Source of the DNA: Fidelibacterota bacterium
Lineage (GTDB): Bacteria > Marinisomatota > Marinisomatia > Marinisomatales > S15-B10
Length of the DNA: 19,180 nt
Direction of reading: 5' to 3'
Assembly (NCBI GenBank): GCA_002715465.1
Contig: PAYY01000009.1
Coordinates: forward strand, 23,513 to 42,692
The notes below the pieces were generated by a model that saw only the letters and a program-made list of their open reading frames with translations, ran no database searches and had not been told where the DNA came from. Every line of letters starts with the position of its first letter. Positions within the stretch are counted from its first letter, which is position 1. The position numbers and the translations under genes are program-made. Shown here piece by piece: positions 8,117-16,180 of the stretch.

Positions 8117-10459
8117 AAAATTAATTGTGATGGTTCTAGCATTTATTTATTCTGGGTTGCTAGCTCAATCTTCTAGAATTAATGGCTTTATAAGCGATGC
8201 TGAGACAGGAGAAGTACTTATGGGTGCTAATGTCTTTTTATTAGAAACAGGTCAGGGGATGGCTACAGATAGAAATGGTTATTATGTTTTAGATGGGATT
8301 AATTCAGGTGACTATACATTTGTTGTAAGTTATTTAGGTTATGAAGAATACAGAGAGAACTTTTCATTTGGAGGAGCTGATATAATTAATCGCAATATTG
8401 ATCTTTCTCCTATCATTTTAGAATCTGAGGAAGTAGTTGTGGAAGGTGAGCGAATAAAACGAAAAGTCAATATTCAACCTGGGAAAGTCAATCTGTCTCC
8501 TCGTCAAATAAAAGGTTTTCCAGCCTTAGCTGAGCCAGATATTTTCAGGGCTATTCAGGCTCTTCCAGGTGTTCTTACTTCATCAGAATTCAGCACGGGT
8601 TTAATTATTAGAGGAGGGAATACAGATCAGAATCTTATTCTTCTTGATGGAATTACAGTATACAACCCATCCCATCTAGGCGGAGTATTTTCCAACTTTA
8701 TTGTTGATGCTGTAAAAGATGCTGAATTAATCAAAGGAGGATATAATGCAGAATATGGAGGTCGATTATCTGCTGTCCTAAATGTTACTAGCAGAGAAGG
8801 TAACAGAAAAAATTTGATGGGAGTGCAAATGTTTCATTATTATCTGCTCAAACTACTTTAGAAGGGCCTTTTTATAAAGGCGCTTGGCTTTTAGCTGGGC
8901 GTCGTACTTATATTGATAAAACTTTAGAACTTGCTAATGACCTTAACTTAACTGATGCTAAGGTTCCTTATTATTTTTATGATATTCAGGGACATATCTT
9001 TTCAGATTTATCAAATACTGACAGGCTCAGTCTAAGTTTCTACGGTGGTTTAGATGACTTTAATTTTGACGATTTAGGGTTTAGGGCTAATTGGGGAAAT
9101 CAAACTTTTAGCCTTGCTTACAGAAAACTTTTTAGTGATCTTGTCATTGGAAACTTTCTTTTAGCTGCAAGCCAATTTAAAACTTTATTTGGCTTGGGTG
9201 GTGAGTCAGGTCTTGTTAATGATAATAATATAAATGATCAAACTTTTGCGGCCAATTTCACCTTTTTTCAAAAAAAGGATCTAGTTTGGAAATTTGGTTT
9301 TCAGGGAAAACGATTGGGTTTTATATATAGTAGCTCTTTTGGAGATACAACATTATATGATGTAAATAGAAGTCCGTATGACATGGCGGCGTATTTAAAA
9401 ACAAAAATATCTGTCGGTGAAAAAATAATACTAGAACCAGGTTTCAGACTTAATTCTTATTCAGAAAGAAACTTAAGATTATTCCCTGATTTTAGACTGG
9501 GAATAAAATACTTGTTGACGGATGACCGTTATATCAATTTTGCCATAGGGAATTATCATCAATTCATTCAGACAGTACAGGATGATTATAATCCAAGTAT
9601 ATTGGACTTTTGGGTGGCCATAGATACTTCTGTTGGTGCTGGTGGATCCCAGCAAGTTGTGTTAGGATACGAGGAATATCTTGGGTCCAAATATAAAATT
9701 CAAGTAGAAGGTTATTATAAAGATTTGCAGAATATGTTGACATTTGTAGAAACAAGAGCTTCTACGGATGAAGTTATTTCAAGTGAGTCAATATCTGACA
9801 ACTTTATTCCTTCTGATGGTTATGCATATGGATTAGAAGTGTTTACTCAGAAACTGACTGGTAAATTTACCGGGTGGCTTGCATATACTTATTCAATATC
9901 GAGGAAAATTATTGATGAAACCGCTTTTTTCACAAACTGGGATCGACGTCATGCCTTTAATTTTATTGGTAACTATAGGATTAATAAAAAATGGGATATT
10001 AATTGGAAATGGGCCTATCAAAGTGGACAAGCTTATACTCCCATATTAGGATATTTTCTTGAAGATTTAGACTATGGTGTTTCTGGGGCTGGAACAGTTA
10101 AGTTTAGAACAATTCCTGGAAGTCGAAATTCTGGTCGTTATCCTCCTTTTCATCGTTTAGATTTTTCTATAATTCGACACATTCAAACTAAGAGGTTTGA
10201 AAAAATGGATTTTTATTTTCAGGTTATTAATGCATATAAAAGAAAAAACATTTTTAGATATACATATAATTCCGGAAGTATGTATAACGGACTAGATGAT
10301 GATGGAGACTGGGTACAGGATAAACACGATACTAATGACAATTACATTCCGGATAGAGGTGAAACGAATGTAGATGAACCAGATGAGACTAGAATTTCTC
10401 GTAATGAAATTTCTATTTTTCCATTGATTCCAACATTTGGAGTTTCCATCAATTTTTAA
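8109..10459 (+). CDS. TonB-dependent outer-membrane receptor with CarboxypepD-reg-like N-terminus; single-base frameshift near 8810
   Basis: Outer-membrane active-transport receptor. It is read in one frame from GTG 8109 to a stop at 8861, and from about 8813 in the -1 frame to 10459; together they give about 783 residues. GTG 8109 is chosen because it yields a basic n-region and a signal peptide ending LLAQS. A carboxypeptidase-regulatory-like beta domain follows (INGFISDAETGEVL onward), then the plug (AIQALPGVLTSSEF, IIRGGNTDQNLILLDG, GGYNAEYGGRLSAVLNV). Past the break, homology resumes at once (SANVSLLSAQTTLEGPF) and runs through the barrel to a terminal Phe. The break is at AAAAAATTT (8807-8815), with no other damage, so a homopolymer read error is likeliest, then recent inactivation. 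No clear TonB box was found. An acidic insert (about 10283-10390) lies before the last strand. The ligand is unknown. Confidence 0.88.
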
Positions 10460-10460
10460 A

Positions 10461-11561
10461 ATGAAAAAAATTATATTTATTTTGTCGCTCACAATCACAT
10501 TCTCTTGCATAGATGAAGATCCAGCAAAATATGAAGAAAAACTTGTTGTTTATGCAAGTTTAACTGCGGGCTTTCCAATGGGAGTACTTGGTGACACATG
10601 TATCGTGTCCGTGTCTGGCGATATTGAAGAAGAAAAAGATCCTACCTCGCTTTTTATTAGCGATGCACTTGTTACTCTTCAATCGGAAGGCTCAACTGTG
10701 GTTGATACATTGTTTCCGGTAAATGGTAAACCAGGACGTTATATTACTCGGGACTCTGTCATTATTGATCCTGGTAAAACTTATAAATTGGCCGTGATTT
10801 GGCAAAACTATACAGTCTATAGTGAAACAAAAACTCCCGAAAAAATAGAATTTAATAGTCCTGCAAATTGGTCTTATATATGCGATGGGGAAGAAAAACT
10901 TGTTGATTCCGTCAATACAAGTAATTTTGATATTAGTTTACTTCAAGAACGTGAGAACTTTGAAGATATCATTTCAACAATTGACTTTACTCGAATTTCC
11001 ACAGCTTTTTATCGAGACCAAGGTTGTTATGTAGGAAGCTTTGCATCTTTTCCTCTTTTCCTTATTGATTTTAATTCTGAAGATTATAGTACTATTCAAA
11101 TTTCTTCATTAGCCCTAGAGGCTGAGTCAAGAGGTTTAGAGCCATACATAGATGAAAATAGTAACGGGCTATTTGATAGTAGTTCAGAGCAATTTATAGA
11201 TTACAATAAGAATCAAATTTTTGATTCAACTTTTGTAAATCTGATATATGACACCACCTTTTTATATCAAATTTGGAAAGAGGATTATTTACGTCTTGAT
11301 AATGGAGATCCTTATCGTATTAATCCATTTGTTTGGCAAGTTGTTGAAAGTCCAGTACCAATGAGTTGGTTATTTTTTAATTATTATGGATTGCATTTGA
11401 TAACTTTTTCGGCAACAGATGATTCATACTATAATTATTATAGTGGTGATCCAGTTGCTCAGAACCAATATTTGCTTCCTCAAAGCAATATTATCGATGG
11501 TTATGGTCCATTTTATTCAAAGGCATCTAAAGCTTTTTTAGTTAATATTGTACCTGGTTAA
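10461..11561 (+). CDS. DUF4249 family outer-membrane lipoprotein, partner of the receptor
   Basis: Predicted lipoprotein of 366 residues. ATG 10461, one base after the receptor stop, is preferred over an in-frame ATG at 10437 because it gives a clean lipoprotein signal (KK, hydrophobic core, Cys16 in TFSC, a loose lipobox). The body matches the DUF4249 pattern: KLVVYASLTAGFP near 27-39, an ISDALVTL strand at about 66-73, PGRY with IDPGKTYKLAV (about 91-112), and YSETKTP at 120-126. DUF4249 genes are usually found beside carboxypeptidase-domain TonB receptors, as here, and are thought to act as a surface-side partner. Two consecutive acidic loops, DENSNGLFD (231-239) and DYNKNQIFD (247-255), resemble calcium-binding EF-hand or thrombospondin-3 loops. 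No catalytic motif was recognised. Confidence 0.82.
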   Translation: MKKIIFILSLTITFSCIDEDPAKYEEKLVVYASLTAGFPMGVLGDTCIVSVSGDIEEEKDPTSLFISDALVTLQSEGSTVVDTLFPVNGKPGRYITRDSVIIDPGKTYKLAVIWQNYTVYSETKTPEKIEFNSPANWSYICDGEEKLVDSVNTSNFDISLLQERENFEDIISTIDFTRISTAFYRDQGCYVGSFASFPLFLIDFNSEDYSTIQISSLALEAESRGLEPYIDENSNGLFDSSSEQFIDYNKNQIFDSTFVNLIYDTTFLYQIWKEDYLRLDNGDPYRINPFVWQVVESPVPMSWLFFNYYGLHLITFSATDDSYYNYYSGDPVAQNQYLLPQSNIIDGYGPFYSKASKAFLVNIVPG

Positions 11562-11649
11562 TCTCGTTCAGGCTTGATTTAATTTCCATTAAATTGATTT
11601 AAATTATTGTTGGAAAACCTAAAAACCAGTTTTTCAATCTAACCTATAA

Positions 11650-12117
11650 TTGAACCAAGTTTGTACAAAAGGTCTGGCTATTACGTTGTTCATTTGGATT
11701 TCGGGCTTGGCTTTTCAACTATTATTCAATGTTCCTACAATAAATATGAACAAGGGATTTTTAAACATCCTTTTAATGTATTTTATTATTGATTTTAGTC
11801 TTACAATTGTTTGGAGCTTGATGCATTTGCCATTTTCGAAACAGGGTATGGAATTAATTACTTCTGGACCATATGCCTTGACTAGACACCCATTTTATAG
11901 TGCTTTTATTTGGAGTGGGACTGGCATTGCTTTTCTTTTATCTCTATCATGGGTTGTATTATTTTCAGTTATACCCATAAGTATCTTTTGGGCATGGCAT
12001 ATAAGAGATGAAGAACAGTTTCTTATAGAGAAGTTTGGAGAAAAATATCATCAGTATATATTTACAACGGGACAGTTCTTTCCTAAGTTTAAAATAGGTG
12101 AAAACAAAAGAAAATAA
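11650..12117 (+). CDS. Isoprenylcysteine/phospholipid methyltransferase-like membrane protein (ICMT/PEMT family)
   Basis: Small integral membrane methyltransferase of about 155 residues. The family signature is clear: GPYALTRHPFYSAF at 73-86, and near the C-terminus RDEEQFLIEKFGEKYHQY (119-136), where the two glutamates and the FGxxY motif bind S-adenosylmethionine and the substrate in relatives. Four hydrophobic segments are visible (about 12-29, 37-58, 84-97, 98-115). In bacteria the substrate is rarely known; membrane lipid or isoprenoid thiol methylation are possible. The start is uncertain: the frame opens after a stop at 11647, TTG 11650 is the first option, and TTG 11686 is another, with AAAAGG 13 bases upstream. 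A TATAAT at 11645-11650 would, if a real -10 box, favour the later start, but no -35 was seen. It overlaps the next gene by 20 bases. Confidence 0.8.
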   Translation: MNQVCTKGLAITLFIWISGLAFQLLFNVPTINMNKGFLNILLMYFIIDFSLTIVWSLMHLPFSKQGMELITSGPYALTRHPFYSAFIWSGTGIAFLLSLSWVVLFSVIPISIFWAWHIRDEEQFLIEKFGEKYHQYIFTTGQFFPKFKIGENKRK

Positions 12118-13009
12118 AGCAACAATATTTCTCGCGATTATTGGTGTTTCTTTTTTATTCTCATTCACTAATATAGCCGCGAAGGAAGCTGTGATGAATC
12201 TTTCTCCATGGGCGGTGGCTTTTTTTCGTTTTTTGATTGGGAGTTTTACTTTATATGTATTAATGAAGTCAATGGGTAAAACAATTAATCTTCTTCCTAT
12301 AGATAAATGGCGGTTTGTAACATTAGCTTTTCTAGCCGTTCCGCTTAATCAAATCACTTTTTTAGCTGGTATTCAATATACTCCTGCTTCCCATCCAGCT
12401 TTATTATATGCTACTACTCCGGCTTGGGTCTTACTTTTGGCTCTTTGGTTACGTATAGAAAAATTAAGATGGTGGAAATGGGCGGGTATTGTCTTAGCAA
12501 TTTTAGGTGTTGGAATATTATTTTTAGGAGAATTCATTTCTTTTCGTAGAGATACTATAAATGGAGATCTACTACTAATGGTTGCTCTGTTTGCTTGGGC
12601 TCTTTATACTACACTGGGTAAACCTATAGTGGAAAGATATGGAGCGCTTGAAACAACCTTCGTTGTCATCACATTTGGTTTTTTTCTTTATGTCCCTTTT
12701 GGGATATGGTCTGTTTTTACAGCAGACTATTCTCAAATTACTTCGAAAGCTATATTGGCCATTATATATATAGGTATTTTTGCATCAGGAATTGCATATT
12801 TTCTATGGTATTGGCTTTTAGCTCGAATACGTCCGTCCCAAGTAGCTATCATTACATGCTTGGGGCCACCTTTAACAGCATTTTTTGAATGGACCATTTT
12901 TGGAACAGTTCCCACTCTTAATCTTTTGTTAAGTTCTATAGTAGTACTTATGGGCATTGTATTAATGGTTGGTTATGGCGGTACTAAACAGACAATAAAA
13001 AATGATTAG
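12098..13009 (+). CDS. EamA-family (drug/metabolite transporter superfamily) permease
   Basis: Inner-membrane transporter of 303 residues with ten predicted transmembrane segments arranged as two EamA repeats (about 9-144 and 155-292). Typical features include an FSFTNIAAK stretch in TM1 (21-29), FFRFLIG in TM2 (42-48), TPASHPALLYATTPAW in TM4 (95-110), and in the second repeat SGIAYFLWYWLLARIRPSQVA followed by LGPPLTAFFEW (230-264). The order and spacing fit the 10-TMS DMT exporters such as RhaT/YdcZ relatives. The start is GTG 12098 inside the end of the methyltransferase gene; a later start would lose TM1. Such proteins export amino acids, nucleotides or small metabolites, and the substrate cannot be read from sequence. 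The 20-base overlap suggests co-translation with the upstream gene. Confidence 0.88.
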   Translation: MKTKENKATIFLAIIGVSFLFSFTNIAAKEAVMNLSPWAVAFFRFLIGSFTLYVLMKSMGKTINLLPIDKWRFVTLAFLAVPLNQITFLAGIQYTPASHPALLYATTPAWVLLLALWLRIEKLRWWKWAGIVLAILGVGILFLGEFISFRRDTINGDLLLMVALFAWALYTTLGKPIVERYGALETTFVVITFGFFLYVPFGIWSVFTADYSQITSKAILAIIYIGIFASGIAYFLWYWLLARIRPSQVAIITCLGPPLTAFFEWTIFGTVPTLNLLLSSIVVLMGIVLMVGYGGTKQTIKND

Positions 13010-13035
13010 TTGTGATTCATAAAAGAATTTTTATT

Positions 13036-13057
13036 TGAAACCCGTATTTTGGTTTCA
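13036..13057 (+). terminator. Weak hairpin, possible terminator after the EamA gene
   Basis: TGAAACC (13036-13042) pairs with GGTTTCA (13051-13057) around an 8-base loop, 27 bases after the EamA stop. The seven-pair stem is followed by TTATTATAAAT rather than a pure T run, so termination would be weak. The 152-base gap between 13009 and 13162 contains nothing else clear apart from the Shine-Dalgarno of the next gene. Confidence 0.3.
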
Positions 13058-13161
13058 TTATTATAAATACCTTGTTAAGATGGTATGTTTTACAAAAAAA
13101 TAGTTTTTTAGAAATAAGATCAAGATTTTATAGTACAAAACTACAAAGGAGTAAATAGCAG

Positions 13162-14643
13162 ATGAAACAATCCATTATATTAATATTCTTATTTGCAGGC
13201 ATTCTGATTAGTCAGGAGCAATCTATTCCATCCTCTAAAAAAAATAGAGATCCAATAAGTTTTTCAAAAACATTTCGTGGCAATTTTCACGGTAAAAGCA
13301 TATCCTATAAGGCTTCTCATTATGAAACTATTCTTTATGATAAAGATGATTATAACAAGCCTATGGCATCAATTTTTGTCACAGAATATAGCTCTATAAA
13401 AAAAGATCCGTTCAGACCAGTTATTTTTATTTTTAATGGTGGACCAGGTTCTGCCTCTCTTTGGTTACACATGGGAGTTATGGGTCCAAAAGTAGTTAAA
13501 GTTCCTTCAGATGCAAAGGATGATGGGTCTCCTCCATATAAATTAGTAGACAATCATTTGTCACCTTTAGATATTGCAGATTTAGTTTGTATTGATCCAG
13601 TTGGAACGGGCTATAGTCTTGCAATGGGAGAACATGAAAATAAAGAATTTTGGGGCGTAAAACAGGATGCAAAAAATGTTTCACAATTTGTTCGCCAATG
13701 GATTCAAGAAAATAATAGATGGAATTCACCTAAATATATTTTAGGTGAAAGCTATGGGGGAATAAGAGGGCCTCAGATGCTAGCGGAACTTCGCAATGGT
13801 CAATTAACAAATATGGAGATAAATGGTCTCATTTTAGTTTCTCCAGTATCAGATTTACAGCATATTGCTTTTACTCCAGGGAATAACTCTCCGTATGTTG
13901 GTTATCTTCCAGCTTATGCAGCGACAGCGTATTATCATGGGAAAATTAAAACCAAAAAAACTCTTCTGGAATTTTATGAAGAAGCAAAAGTTTATAGTAT
14001 AAATAAACTTGGTCCAGCTTTGTTAAAAGGCTCACGTATTACTGACGATGAGAAAAATGAAGTAGCTGGGAAAATTTCATATTATTCTGGACTTTCAAAA
14101 CAATTTGTGTTGAATTCTAATCTTCGCGTAAATGCAAGTAGTTTCAGAAAAGAATTACTTAGAACAGAAGGATTATCTGTTGGTCGTTTAGATTCACGTT
14201 ATAAAGGAATGGATTATATGGTTGCAGGCCAGTTTCCTGATACAGATATTTCAAGTGAGGGTTTTTCTGCTGCATATGTTTCGGCACTTCATACCTGGTT
14301 AGGTGAAATTGGTGTGGATATTAAACGACTTTATCGTAGTGGTGATAGTGAATTATTTAGGAATTGGGATTGGGTATCAACTCAGAGTGGTTGGCCAAGA
14401 TTTTTGAATGTATCTCCTCATATTGGAAAGGCCATGCGAGAAAATATTGATTTTAAAGTTTATATTGCATGCGGTATATATGATTTGGCAACACCTTGTT
14501 TTACTATAACGAATACAATACATGAAAATTCGATTGATATTGATCGAGTAAAATTTACTGAATTTGAAGGTGGACATATGATGTACAATCATGAGCCATC
14601 GTTTGAAACTTTTTTAATGGAATTGCATGAATTCATAAAGTAG
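13162..14643 (+). CDS. Secreted serine carboxypeptidase, peptidase family S10
   Basis: Exported peptidase of 493 residues that should remove C-terminal amino acids from peptides. A signal peptide is present (about 1-18, MKQSI...LIS, cleavage probably before QEQS). The alpha/beta-hydrolase oxyanion motif is NGGPGS at 92-97, the nucleophile is Ser197 in GESYGG, and the remaining catalytic residues are Asp441 in CGIYDLATP and His472 in EGGHMMY. All three are intact. The spacing and the GYLP/AYAATAYYHGK region match bacterial S10 proteins, which are longer in the cap region than chymotrypsin-like proteases. AAAGGAG at 13145-13151, ten bases before the ATG, is a good ribosome binding site. It stands alone, with 107 bases to the next gene, so it is probably transcribed on its own for peptide scavenging. 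Confidence 0.93.
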   Translation: MKQSIILIFLFAGILISQEQSIPSSKKNRDPISFSKTFRGNFHGKSISYKASHYETILYDKDDYNKPMASIFVTEYSSIKKDPFRPVIFIFNGGPGSASLWLHMGVMGPKVVKVPSDAKDDGSPPYKLVDNHLSPLDIADLVCIDPVGTGYSLAMGEHENKEFWGVKQDAKNVSQFVRQWIQENNRWNSPKYILGESYGGIRGPQMLAELRNGQLTNMEINGLILVSPVSDLQHIAFTPGNNSPYVGYLPAYAATAYYHGKIKTKKTLLEFYEEAKVYSINKLGPALLKGSRITDDEKNEVAGKISYYSGLSKQFVLNSNLRVNASSFRKELLRTEGLSVGRLDSRYKGMDYMVAGQFPDTDISSEGFSAAYVSALHTWLGEIGVDIKRLYRSGDSELFRNWDWVSTQSGWPRFLNVSPHIGKAMRENIDFKVYIACGIYDLATPCFTITNTIHENSIDIDRVKFTEFEGGHMMYNHEPSFETFLMELHEFIK

Positions 14644-14750
14644 TTAATGAAAAACTTAGGTTTTACATTTATTATAAAAATGCATAGATCAATTATTTAA
14701 ATATGGAGAATTATTGAACATTTAATGCAGGAGGTGTACCATATAAGCTT

Positions 14751-15848
14751 ATGACTTTAGTTTATAATGAATCAAGATGGATATTGTTATATTTAGTGAC
14801 CATCTTATTTTTTGGATGTCACACAAATGAAAACACTGACAATGCTTTTAAGTCTTTAAAAGTTTTTTCTCCTCGAAATTACGATCATCTTAAGGATCGA
14901 TCTTTTATGAAAGTTGGCTTTGGTTCTTGTCTTGATCAAAAGAAACCGCTACCAATTTTTGATGCGATCAAAGCGGTTGAGCCTGATTTGTTCATAATGC
15001 TTGGAGATAATGTGTATGGTGATACACATGATGGAGATCTTACAGAAATGTCTAAAGCATATGATAGACAAAAAACAAATTTCCATGAATTAGAACTTGG
15101 ATTTCCTGTAGAAGCAATTTGGGATGACCATGACTATGGTTTAAACGATGCTGGAGGGAATTATGCACATAAAGTAGCATCGGAACAGCTCTTTTTTGAT
15201 TTTTGGGAAATATCTAATGATGATGCTCGCCGAACAAGGCCTGGTCTTTACAGAGAACAGAGATTCTCAATCAACGGTAATATAATTCAAATCATATATC
15301 TTGATACGCGATATTTTAGAGGTAAACTTACTCCCACTGATGAAAAAGGTGCTGAAGGTAAGGAAAGATATGTCCCTTCAACAGATACAACTCAAACAAT
15401 GTTAGGGAAAGTGCAATGGGTATGGCTCAAAGGAAAACTTGGTATAGAAGCAGATTACCGTTTAATTATTTCTTCTATTCAATTTTTGGCCATGGGTCAT
15501 GGTTGGGAATGCTGGCAAATGATGCCCCATGAGCGGAAACGGATGATTGATTTAATTGATTCACTTAGTATTAACAATATTTTATTCATTTCAGGAGATC
15601 GACATCGAGGGGGGCTATATCAGTTTACAACTCCTCATGGAAATACAATTCATGAAATTACCTCTAGCCCACTTAATGCGACCACTTTTCCTGGAGAAGA
15701 AAATGGTGTATTAAGGAAAGGTGGTACTTATACTAATCACAACTTTGGAATCATAAAAATTGATGTTTCACAAAATTTAGTTAAAGCTGAACTTTTAGAT
15801 CAAGAAGGGCAAATAATAAATTATTTAATGGTTGGATCAGAGTTTTAG
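14751..15848 (+). CDS. PhoD-like metallophosphatase lipoprotein (alkaline phosphatase D family)
   Basis: Predicted periplasm-facing lipoprotein of 365 residues: a hydrophobic segment ends in the lipobox LFFGC (Cys23). The PhoD-like metallophosphoesterase motifs are in order: GFGSCLDQ (56-63), GDNVYGD (85-91), WDDHDYG (124-130), YLDTRYFR (183-190), SSIQF (241-245) and SGDRHRGG (281-288). These supply the metal ligands and fit a calcium/iron-type phosphodiesterase or phosphatase that frees phosphate from organic esters. It is shorter than Bacillus PhoD, lacking the long N-terminal domain, as is usual for the compact subgroup. AGGAGGTG at 14729-14736 is a strong ribosome binding site but sits 14 bases before the ATG, with no in-frame start closer. 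No Pho-box-like site was recognised. The substrate is uncertain. Confidence 0.9.
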   Translation: MTLVYNESRWILLYLVTILFFGCHTNENTDNAFKSLKVFSPRNYDHLKDRSFMKVGFGSCLDQKKPLPIFDAIKAVEPDLFIMLGDNVYGDTHDGDLTEMSKAYDRQKTNFHELELGFPVEAIWDDHDYGLNDAGGNYAHKVASEQLFFDFWEISNDDARRTRPGLYREQRFSINGNIIQIIYLDTRYFRGKLTPTDEKGAEGKERYVPSTDTTQTMLGKVQWVWLKGKLGIEADYRLIISSIQFLAMGHGWECWQMMPHERKRMIDLIDSLSINNILFISGDRHRGGLYQFTTPHGNTIHEITSSPLNATTFPGEENGVLRKGGTYTNHNFGIIKIDVSQNLVKAELLDQEGQIINYLMVGSEF

Positions 15849-15871
15849 TTGATTGTGACAAAACCCTTGCG

Positions 15872-15901
15872 TTGACAATTAATAGAAATGAAATTTAGCT
15901 T
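15872..15901 (+). promoter_or_regulatory. Possible sigma-70-type promoter for tRNA-Lys
   Basis: A consensus -35 TTGACA (15872-15877) is followed after 16 to 18 bases by weak -10 candidates (TTTAGC at 15894, TAGCTT at 15896). The predicted start would lie about 35-45 bases before the tRNA. The -35 match is perfect but the -10 is poor. Just downstream the 10-base sequence TTAGCTAAAA is repeated (15901-15910 and 15917-15926). Confidence 0.4.
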
Positions 15902-15926
15902 TAGCTAAAACAGTTATTAGCTAAAA
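15901..15926. repeat. Pair of TTAGCTAAAA direct repeats upstream of the tRNA
   Basis: TTAGCTAAAA occurs at 15901-15910 and again at 15917-15926, 16 bases start to start; a related TTTAGCT lies just before (15894-15900). Each core TTAGCTAA is a palindrome, so the copies could be operator half-sites or a small RNA stem in the tRNA leader. No function is known; in AT-rich DNA this may also be chance. Confidence 0.35.
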
Positions 15927-15947
15927 AAAGCCAAATTCTTAGGCGAT

Positions 15948-16020
15948 GTGCCCGTAGCTCAGTTGGTAGAGCAGTGCCCTTTTAAGGCATTGGCCGAAGG
16001 TTCGAGTCCTTCCGGGCACA
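15948..16020 (+). tRNA. tRNA-Lys (anticodon UUU)
   Basis: A complete 73-base cloverleaf can be folded by eye. Acceptor stem GTGCCCG (15948-15954) pairs with CGGGCAC (16013-16019); D arm GCTC/GAGC has loop AGTTGGTA; anticodon stem GTGCC/GGCAT encloses loop CTTTTAA with anticodon TTT at 15981-15983; the T arm GAAGG/CCTTC has loop TTCGAGT. The discriminator base is A (16020). CCA is not encoded, so it must be added by nucleotidyltransferase. Anticodon UUU reads both lysine codons, and AAA is common in this AT-rich window. A strong terminator begins at the very next base. Confidence 0.97.
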
Positions 16021-16057
16021 CTACAAAAACCCCCTTTATCTGAGGGGGTTTTTGTAG
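16021..16057 (+). terminator. Strong intrinsic terminator directly after tRNA-Lys
   Basis: CTACAAAAACCCCC (16021-16034) and GGGGGTTTTTGTAG (16044-16057) form a perfect 14-pair inverted repeat around a 9-base loop TTTATCTGA, with one more possible T-A pair inside. The five G-C pairs sit against the loop and the T-rich side follows the G run, as in rho-independent terminators. Because the A run mirrors the T run, it could also stop transcription coming from the right. Confidence 0.9.
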
Positions 16058-16147
16058 TCATATACAATAGTATAAAACATATATAATTTATAAACCCAAT
16101 TATTTTGATCGATATATCTTTTGGCTAATTTAAAGGAGAAAAAGAAA

Positions 16148-16180
16148 ATGATTACTAGAGGTAAAGAATTACAATTATAA
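16148..16180 (+). CDS. Possible 10-residue leader ORF, or displaced start of the downstream hydrolase
   Basis: AAGGAG (16133-16138) lies nine bases before ATG 16148, one of the best ribosome binding sites in the window, yet the frame stops at TAA 16178 after MITRGKELQL. The large hydrolase frame begins in the -1 frame across the same bases. Either this is a leader peptide that couples translation to the next gene, or the gene truly starts here and one base is missing near 16163-16172; adding one A there would read MITRGKEITIIKK and join the hydrolase frame. The second reading is simpler. Confidence 0.4.
   Translation: MITRGKELQL

Noticed and set aside
8109..11561. SusC/SusD-type glycan uptake pair
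   Set aside because: The receptor is too short and lacks the SusC layout, and the lipoprotein matches DUF4249 rather than the helical SusD/RagB fold.
11577..11594. AT-only hairpin ATTTAAT-TTCC-ATTAAAT after the DUF4249 gene
   Set aside because: Seven A-T pairs without a GC base or a following T run are too weak to call a terminator in such AT-rich DNA.
12706..12888. Sixty-codon frame within the EamA gene
   Set aside because: It overlaps the conserved second EamA repeat in another frame, has Ser/Tyr/Phe-rich composition without a motif, and no ribosome binding site.
16061..16094. TATAAT at 16082-16087 as promoter of the hydrolase
   Set aside because: The -10 match is perfect, but no -35 was found at a usual distance and similar AT strings surround it; not strong enough to list.
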